Below, one piece after another: positions 58,889-64,000 of a stretch of DNA of 64,000 bases; the stretch's first letter is position 1, and every line of letters begins with the position of its first letter. Source of the DNA: Xanthobacter autotrophicus (GTDB taxonomy: Bacteria > Pseudomonadota > Alphaproteobacteria > Rhizobiales > Xanthobacteraceae). Below the pieces are notes generated by a model. It was not told the origin of the DNA, did no database searches, and worked only from the letters and a program-made list of their open reading frames with translations. Location: the NCBI RefSeq assembly GCF_043194295.1, contig NZ_JBAFVK010000009.1. The stretch is one strand, 5' to 3'. The translations under genes were made by a program, and so were the position numbers.

Positions 58889-60172
58889 CTATTTCCCGTC
58901 CGCTTTCGCCGCGTCGCCATCGGTTTCGGCTTCGGTCGCCGAGCCGTCCTCTCCCGAGCTGCCGGAGGAGGCCGGTGCCGGAACAGCACCCTTCGCCTTC
59001 GGCTTGTCCTTCCGGGCTACCACTGTGCCGGCGTCGAGGTTCCAGCGGCAAAGGCGGAAGTCGAGCCGACGCTGGGCCAGGTCCACGTGGATATGGTCCT
59101 CGTGATAGCCATCCGATCCGGGACCGAGCACGGTCGTGAAGCGACGACAGGCGCTCTCCTTCATGGCGGCGCGCAAGCGCGTCGGCAGACCGCCTTTCTC
59201 CACCTTGAGGACGCGGGCATCGGCGAGTTCAAAGCCGCCCACGTCCAGTGCGTTGCCAACGCCGTGCTCGCTCATGCGCGCGCCGGAAACGCGATTGCGC
59301 GAGCGGCACTCATAGGAGGCCGCCACCGTGACCGCCACAACCTCCGACCCCAGTGCGGCAACCGCCGGGGCCAGATCCTCGCGCAGCCAGCCGGCCATTG
59401 CGGCGGCCACCTCGCATCGGGTCACGGAAGCCGGCTTGAGGGCGATGAGCCGGCCGTCCTGCAGGCGCACGCCGGTCAGGCGCACGGGCTGCTCAAGACC
59501 ACATCCCCCCCTCGGCGCGATTGGCGCACCCAGGGTCGCGACCAGGGTTCCCTCCTCGATCAGGGCCGCGCACGCCGCCGGCATCTCCGGGGCAATGCCA
59601 GAAGCCGGCCTCTCCGCAGCGGGCGCTTCCTCCCCAGCGGGGGCCTGCGCATCGGGACGGGACGGCGGCAACGGAACGGCGCCGGGCAGGCCCGCCTGTC
59701 CGGCCTCCACATCCTCCTGTGGCCCGACCGTCCGGGCGGCCAGGCGTGGCATAGCCTTCGGCTCCGGCGCTTCCTCCCCCGCATCCAGTTCCGCTGGGCG
59801 CGGCGGCGGCAGCGGCATCCCGCGCAGGGGAGCACGCCGCACGGCGGAGGGCGCCGGAACCGACACGGACAACCCCGGCGGCTTCTTCGGCGGCAAGGGT
59901 GCCGTTGCCCCAAGGGCGGCTCCGCCAGCGGCCAGCACCAGGCAGGACACGCCAGTGCACGCACCGATCAGCCTCAACCGCCAGGTGGTGGGACAACGCG
60001 CGCTCCTTGCAGGAACGCGCGGGCGATTCTCAAGGCTAAGGGCCCCTCTTTGCCCGGCTCGCGCTCTTGAGCCGACGATCCGCCTCCATGCGGTTCGGGC
60101 GGGATCCGACGCGGCGGCGGCCGGCGGGGCGGGAAGGCGGACGCCGGGCGGCGCAAATCGTCGCGAATGCAT
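58889..60172 (-). CDS. Extensin family protein with proline-rich region
   Basis: A protein of up to 427 residues. A transmembrane or signal helix (LIGACTGVSCLVLAAGGAAL), a Pro/Ala/Glu-rich stretch of about 110 residues (PLPPPRPAELD, PLPPSRPDAQ) and a C-terminal extensin-like domain (PF06904, about 230-390) with CGLEQPVRLTGVRL, VAASYECRSRNRVSGARMSEHGVGNALD and YHEDHIHVDLAQRR. The His/Asp pattern resembles a D-Ala-D-Ala carboxypeptidase fold. A charged tail follows. Start uncertain: ATG at 60172 gives 60 residues before the helix, so a later TTG may be used. Confidence 0.82.
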   Translation of the reverse strand: MHSRRFAPPGVRLPAPPAAAASDPARTAWRRIVGSRARAGQRGALSLENRPRVPARSARCPTTWRLRLIGACTGVSCLVLAAGGAALGATAPLPPKKPPGLSVSVPAPSAVRRAPLRGMPLPPPRPAELDAGEEAPEPKAMPRLAARTVGPQEDVEAGQAGLPGAVPLPPSRPDAQAPAGEEAPAAERPASGIAPEMPAACAALIEEGTLVATLGAPIAPRGGCGLEQPVRLTGVRLQDGRLIALKPASVTRCEVAAAMAGWLREDLAPAVAALGSEVVAVTVAASYECRSRNRVSGARMSEHGVGNALDVGGFELADARVLKVEKGGLPTRLRAAMKESACRRFTTVLGPGSDGYHEDHIHVDLAQRRLDFRLCRWNLDAGTVVARKDKPKAKGAVPAPASSGSSGEDGSATEAETDGDAAKADGK

Positions 60173-60272
60173 GATGCGTGATAGTAGAGAAGGCGAGCCG
60201 CCCGGTCGATACGGCCGAACCGGTACCATTTTCCTCCCGGCGCGCCTTCGGCCGCCTCGTCCGGACCTGCCC

Positions 60273-61007
60273 ATGCGCGATATTTCCGCCCTGCTGTTCG
60301 ACAAGGATGGCACCCTCGTCCATTTCGACCGAACCTGGGGTCCCGCCTGTGGGGCGGCCATGCGCGCCCTGGCGGGGGACGATCTGGCCGCCCTGGCGCG
60401 CCTCCAGCAGGTGAGCCACTATCTACCAGCGGAAGAACGCTTCCTGCACACCTCGCCTCTGGTCTCGGGGTCATCGGCCCACTACGGCCCCATGTGGGCG
60501 CAAGCGCTCGGCCGGGCGACGACCCCGGCGTTTCTCGCTGAAATCGACGAGCTGTTCGCCCGCGAAGGCCTCGCCTCTCTCACCCCCATCGGCCGGCCGC
60601 AAGACACCCTTGCCTGCCTCAAGAGCGCCGGTTTCACCCTCGGTATTGTCACCAACGACGCCGAGGACAGCGCTCGCAAGCAGGCGCAAGCCCTTGGCAT
60701 CCTGCCGCTGCTGGCTGCGGTGCACGGCTATGATTCCGGCTTCGGCTCCAAGCCCGGCCCGGGCATGGTTGCGGCCTTTGGCGCGCGCTTCGGGCTTGCT
60801 CCGCACACGATGGCCGTGATCGGCGACAGCGCCCACGATCTGGCCGCCGCACGCGGTGCCGGTGCCCGTTTCATCGCCGTGCGCTCCGGCCCCGCCCCCA
60901 TCGATGACCTGCTGCCGGAAGCCGACCTGGTGGTGGACAGCATCGACGACCTGCCCCTCATTCTGGCCACGCGCCCCTCTTCCCAGGCGCGGGAAAACGC
61001 GGTCTAG
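60273..61007 (+). CDS. HAD-family hydrolase (phosphoglycolate phosphatase-like)
   Basis: A 244-residue haloacid dehalogenase-type phosphatase. LLFDKDGTLVHFDRTW (motif I, D-x-D-G-T), LGIVTNDAED (motif II), SKPGPGM (motif III lysine) and MAVIGDSAHDLAAARGAGA (motif IV) are intact. Substrate is not determined; the cap region is helical as in subfamily IA. Start at 60273. Divergent from the extensin-family gene with 100 bases between. Confidence 0.9.
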   Translation: MRDISALLFDKDGTLVHFDRTWGPACGAAMRALAGDDLAALARLQQVSHYLPAEERFLHTSPLVSGSSAHYGPMWAQALGRATTPAFLAEIDELFAREGLASLTPIGRPQDTLACLKSAGFTLGIVTNDAEDSARKQAQALGILPLLAAVHGYDSGFGSKPGPGMVAAFGARFGLAPHTMAVIGDSAHDLAAARGAGARFIAVRSGPAPIDDLLPEADLVVDSIDDLPLILATRPSSQARENAV

Positions 61008-61016
61008 AATCGAGAA

Positions 61017-61067
61017 CCGACGCATTTCTTCGCGCGAACCGGGGTCCACTTCGCTCAAAAATGCTCT
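61017..61067. repeat. Dispersed repeat, copy B (inverted relative to copy A)
   Basis: Read on the minus strand: GAGCGAAGTGGACCCCGGTT then CGCGCGAAGAAATGCGTC, differing from copy A (38744-38793) at a few bases. Located in the 93-base gap between the HAD and DUF1499 genes. Confidence 0.8.
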
Positions 61068-61100
61068 AATCAAGCGATCGCCCGCGAGCGGACGGATGGA

Positions 61101-61880
61101 ATGATCAGACGCAGGCTTTATACGGAAGAGCGCTTCTCCCCGCTGGCGCGGTGGAGCTTCCGGCTCGCCTTGTTCTCGCTGCCGGTGGTGGCGCTCGCGG
61201 CGCTGCTCTACCGTACCGGCTTCCTCGATTTCCAGCCGGCGCTGGTCACGCTCGCCACCGGGCTTGGCCTAGCGGCCATCGCCGGCATTCTCGGCACCGT
61301 GGCCTTCTTCATCACGTGGGAAACCGGCTGGCTCGGCATCGGCCGGGCCATGGCGGCGGTGGGCATCGCGGTGCTGGTGCTTGCCGGCCCCGCCGCAGTG
61401 CTGGCGCGGGGCATGATGCTGCCCCCCCTCACCGACATCTCCACCGACTCGGCCGACCCGCCGCGCTTTCGCTCCCTTGCCCTCGCCTTTCCGCGCGAAG
61501 CCAACACGCTGGTCTACGGCGGCATCGACAATGCCGCCGCGCAGCGCATGGCCTATCCCGGTATCAAGCCCGTGGATCTCACCGCGACGCCGGAAGAGGC
61601 TTTCAACACCGTTCTGGCCCTGGTGCAGAAGCGCCGCTGGACCATCCTCGACGCAGTTCCACCCCGCGGCACGCGGCGCGACGGGCAGATCGAGGCGGTG
61701 GCAGTGTCGCCAATCATGGGCTTTCGCTCCAACGTCTCCATCCGCATCCGTCCCACAGCGAAGGGCGCGCGGGTGGACGTGCGGTCCGCCTCCCGCTACG
61801 GCACCCACGATCTCGGTACCAATTCCGAGCGCGTGGAAGCCCTGATGGCCGACCTCGCGGCCGAACGCCGCCACCGCTGA
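61101..61880 (+). CDS. DUF1499 domain membrane protein
   Basis: A 259-residue protein with three hydrophobic helices in the first 115 residues (LFSLPVVALAALLY, LGLAAIAGILGTVAFFI, VGIAVLVLAGPAAVLA) and a C-terminal DUF1499 domain (about 125-250) with YPGIKPVDLTATPEEAFNTV, GFRSNVSIRIRPTAKGARVD and VRSASRYGTHDLGTNSERVE. Function of DUF1499 is unknown. Location in the inner membrane. Follows the HAD gene on the same strand. Confidence 0.85.
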   Translation: MIRRRLYTEERFSPLARWSFRLALFSLPVVALAALLYRTGFLDFQPALVTLATGLGLAAIAGILGTVAFFITWETGWLGIGRAMAAVGIAVLVLAGPAAVLARGMMLPPLTDISTDSADPPRFRSLALAFPREANTLVYGGIDNAAAQRMAYPGIKPVDLTATPEEAFNTVLALVQKRRWTILDAVPPRGTRRDGQIEAVAVSPIMGFRSNVSIRIRPTAKGARVDVRSASRYGTHDLGTNSERVEALMADLAAERRHR

Positions 61881-61900
61881 GGGCGGGCGCCCGGACGGCC

Positions 61901-62662
61901 TCAGCCGCCATCGTAGTCCCCAGCGGAGCCCCCGGCCGCCCCGTCAGGCTGGGCGGCCAGCAGTCCCATGGCTTCTGTCGCGGCGTCGGCCGACAGAGCC
62001 TCCATCAGGGTCGGATCGTCGTTGCGCACCGCATTGACCCGGGGTGAGACCGGCCACAGGTCGAGGCCAGCGCCCGGAAATGGCCGCATCAGCCCGCGCG
62101 GGTCCTCGGCCTCCAGGAAAGCGGCAATGTCCGATTCAGGGAGAATCACCGGCATTCGTTCATGGAGGGGGCGCAGCTTCGAATCGGCGGTCGTAGTCAG
62201 AATGGTAAAGGTGCGTAGCCACTGGCCGGTCGCCGGGTCCTTCCAGCCCTCCCACAATCCCGCCAGCGCCATGGGTCGGCCGTCGGAGCGGCTGATGAAA
62301 AAGGGCTGGCGGTGGCCGGGCGCGCGCACCCATTCATAGAAGCCGTCCGCCGGCACGATGCAGCGGCGCCGGGCCCGCCAAGCCGCGCGAAAGGAGAGCT
62401 TTTCCGGCGCGGTCTCGGCTCGGGCATTGATGAGCCGCGCGCCGCCCGACGTATCCTTGGCGAAGGACGGTACCAAGCCCCACTTCAGCAGCGAGAGGTG
62501 CCGCGCGCCGGTCTCCGGATGGCGGCGGACCACCATAAGATCCTGCGTCGGCGCAGCATTGTAGCGCGGCGGCGCGTTGGGCAAGGCCGCCAGCGCCGGG
62601 TCCACGTCGAACATCTCGCCGACGCGGGCCGGTGGTATCTGCTGGACGAACCGGCCGCACAT
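61901..62662 (-). CDS. SOS response-associated peptidase / abasic-site DNA shield (YedK/HMCES)
   Basis: A 253-residue SRAP protein. Cys2 (MCGRFVQ) forms the thiazolidine link to abasic sites in single-stranded DNA; YNAAPTQ, INARAETAPEK, CIVPADGFYEW and LHERMPVIL carry the other active-site residues (Asn, Glu, His). It protects stalled forks. A disordered Gly/Ala/Asp tail follows. Convergent with the DUF1499 gene; 27 bases downstream of the MBL-hydrolase gene. Confidence 0.94.
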   Translation of the reverse strand: MCGRFVQQIPPARVGEMFDVDPALAALPNAPPRYNAAPTQDLMVVRRHPETGARHLSLLKWGLVPSFAKDTSGGARLINARAETAPEKLSFRAAWRARRRCIVPADGFYEWVRAPGHRQPFFISRSDGRPMALAGLWEGWKDPATGQWLRTFTILTTTADSKLRPLHERMPVILPESDIAAFLEAEDPRGLMRPFPGAGLDLWPVSPRVNAVRNDDPTLMEALSADAATEAMGLLAAQPDGAAGGSAGDYDGG

Positions 62663-62689
62663 CAGGTGCGGGCCTCCGTGGGTCCGGCT

Positions 62690-63607
62690 TCAGGCGGCAC
62701 GCCGGAATCGCCCGGTGATGGCTGGCGCCAAGTCATCGGTCACCACGCGGCCACTCGAGACCAGATGCTCCAGGTGCGCCAGCACCGTGAGGGACGCCGC
62801 CCCCACCAGACGCGGATCAAGGCCGATATAGATGCCGCGCACCAGATCGGGGATGGTCTCAACCTCCCGGTCGAGGGCGCGCAGGATGGCGGCTTCACGG
62901 GCCATGCGGTGGGTCAGGTAGGCCCGCACGAAGTTGGGCGCATCGGACACCGGCCCGCCATGGCCGGGGAGATAGGTACGCTCCTCCCGCCGACCGAGTT
63001 TTTCGAGGGAGTGGATATAGTCGCCCATGGACCCATCCGGCGGCGCGACGATGGAGGTCGCCCAAGCCATCACATGATCGCCCGAGAACAGCAGATCGTC
63101 TTCCCGAAGGGCGAAGGCAAGGTGATTGGCGCAATGCCCGGGAGTCGTCAGGGCGGTCAGGGTCCAGCCGGCACCCGCGATCGTATCGCCATCGCCAAGG
63201 CTGACGGCGGGAGAAAAGTCGGTGTCGGCGCTGGCATCGAGTGGGTTGACCTCACCGATGGCCAGGGGGCGGGCAGCACGATGGGGCCCCTCCCCCAACG
63301 TGACTGCGCCGGTCGCAGCCACCACCGCGCGCACGGCCGGAGAATGGTCGCGGTGGGTATGGGTCACGAAGACATGCGTCACCGTCTCATGGCGCACAGC
63401 ATCGAGCAATGCCGCTACGTGAGCCGGATCATCGGGGCCTGGATCGAGAATTGCCACCTGCCCGCGGCCGATGATGTAGGAGCACGTGCCGGTGAAGGTG
63501 AAGGGCGAGGGGTTTGGCGCCAAGATGCGGCGCACCAGGGGCGACACCTCATCCACCCGTCCCGGGGGCACATCAAAGGTGCGGTTGAAGGCGATGTCCT
63601 CACTCAT
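62690..63607 (-). CDS. MBL-fold metallo-hydrolase (LACTB2/glyoxalase II-like)
   Basis: A 305-residue protein. FVTHTHRDHSPAVRAV is the H-x-H-x-D-H metal motif; TPGHCANHLAF, LLFSGDHVMAWATSIV and LPGHGGPVSDA supply the other ligands. A C-terminal helical winged domain of about 80 residues (IYIGLDPRLVGAASLTVLAH) matches LACTB2-type proteins, which include RNases. Substrate cannot be determined. Precedes the YedK gene. Confidence 0.9.
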   Translation of the reverse strand: MSEDIAFNRTFDVPPGRVDEVSPLVRRILAPNPSPFTFTGTCSYIIGRGQVAILDPGPDDPAHVAALLDAVRHETVTHVFVTHTHRDHSPAVRAVVAATGAVTLGEGPHRAARPLAIGEVNPLDASADTDFSPAVSLGDGDTIAGAGWTLTALTTPGHCANHLAFALREDDLLFSGDHVMAWATSIVAPPDGSMGDYIHSLEKLGRREERTYLPGHGGPVSDAPNFVRAYLTHRMAREAAILRALDREVETIPDLVRGIYIGLDPRLVGAASLTVLAHLEHLVSSGRVVTDDLAPAITGRFRRAA

Positions 63608-63830
63608 GACGCAAGCCTCATGACGCCGGGCCTCATGACACGATTTCGCGGCTCAGACGGTCGGAGCTGGGTGCGAACGGGTCTGATCCAAGCTGATCGG
63701 GGAATCTGCGCGGAAACTCAAGGGGCGTTTACCCAGGCAAACCGGCGGATGTCCCAGCAGCGGGGCTTGGATCGCGCGTGGGGCGCGCCGGAAATCAAGC
63801 CGATCGTCACAGGTGGATCGTTGGCACAAT

Positions 63831-63861
63831 AAAAAAGCCCGCTGCCGAAGCAGCGGGCTTT
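63831..63861 (-). terminator. Rho-independent terminator after the outer-membrane protein gene
   Basis: A 12-bp stem AAAGCCCGCTGC / GCAGCGGGCTTT with loop CGAA; read on the minus strand it continues into a run of six T. It lies 21 bases after the stop of the partial gene that enters from the right. Confidence 0.93.
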
Positions 63862-63882
63862 CCCGACGAAGCGGTGCTTCGA

Positions 63883-64000
63883 TCAGAACTTGTAGTTCAC
63901 ACCGGCCTTGATGGTGTGGAACTTGGTGTCCACCGAGCCAGCGACGACGTCGTTCACGTCATAGGCGTAGGTGTAGTCGGTGCTGCCGAGATCGACGTAC
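63883..64000 (-). CDS. Outer-membrane beta-barrel protein (C-terminal end)
   Basis: The last 38 residues of a gene that starts beyond the right edge: YVDLGSTDYTYAYD, VDTKFHTIKAGVNYKF and stop. Alternating residues, and a C-terminal phenylalanine after NYKF, mark the final strands of an Omp25/porin-like barrel common in alphaproteobacteria. The family cannot be narrowed further. Confidence 0.8.
   Translation of the reverse strand, partial: YVDLGSTDYTYAYDVNDVVAGSVDTKFHTIKAGVNYKF

Overview
The window is GC-rich chromosomal DNA of an alphaproteobacterium, most likely of the order Hyphomicrobiales (Xanthobacteraceae-like); the genus cannot be fixed from the sequence alone. Pointers are the nasST-nrtABC-globin-flp-nirA-nasC nitrate operon, a promoter of the EcfG general-stress type before csbD, MeaB, the TauE/SafE + TIGR02186-type pair, and dispersed repeats of rhizobial character. 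Genes are tightly packed, with many 1-4 base stop/start overlaps. No phage, IS element, integrase or CRISPR array was found.

Layout. 1-257: start of a Na/Pi cotransporter. 497-9716: a signalling locus built on partner switching. It has a STAS protein and an RsbW-like ATPase, and two divergent operons that encode four membrane proteins with similar extracytoplasmic sensor segments (one fused to an MFS transporter), a membrane-anchored SpoIIE/PP2C phosphatase, an orphan periplasmic binding protein and an acetyltransferase. This is the best candidate for an undescribed system. 9928-17693: an MFS transporter, an FAD-linked 2-hydroxyacid dehydrogenase, a DapA-family lyase, a TRAP transporter and its FadR-type regulator. 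17789-19910: rimM-trmD-rplS ending in a strong terminator. 19938-23373: two tandem paralogous glycosyltransferase-like proteins and a polytopic membrane protein.

23556-36966 is a complete assimilatory nitrate system. NasT (ANTAR antiterminator) and NasS (nitrate sensor) are followed by a leader with a sigma-54 type promoter, two stem-loops carrying ANTAR-type hexaloops and an intrinsic terminator. Then come NrtABC (nitrate uptake), a single-domain globin, an FAD/NADH oxidoreductase, NirA, an unusual Fe-S/FAD/NADPH reductase and the molybdenum nitrate reductase. Nitrate would be imported, reduced to nitrite by NasC and to ammonium by NirA, with transcription allowed past the leader only when nitrate releases NasT from NasS.

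37001-64000 is mostly housekeeping and stress functions: pyrophosphatase, MsrA, folP-folK, CsbD, MeaB, pyroglutamyl peptidase, diguanylate cyclase, TauE/SafE pair, enoyl-CoA hydratase, tRNA-Gln, two MBL hydrolases, polyphosphate:AMP phosphotransferase, MaoC hydratase, an endolysin-like protein, a DnaJ-class protein, PdxH, SDR, CorA, L,D-transpeptidase, extensin-family protein, HAD phosphatase, DUF1499 protein, HMCES/YedK and the end of an outer-membrane protein. Palindromic REP-like elements and a second dispersed repeat sit in several intergenic gaps.
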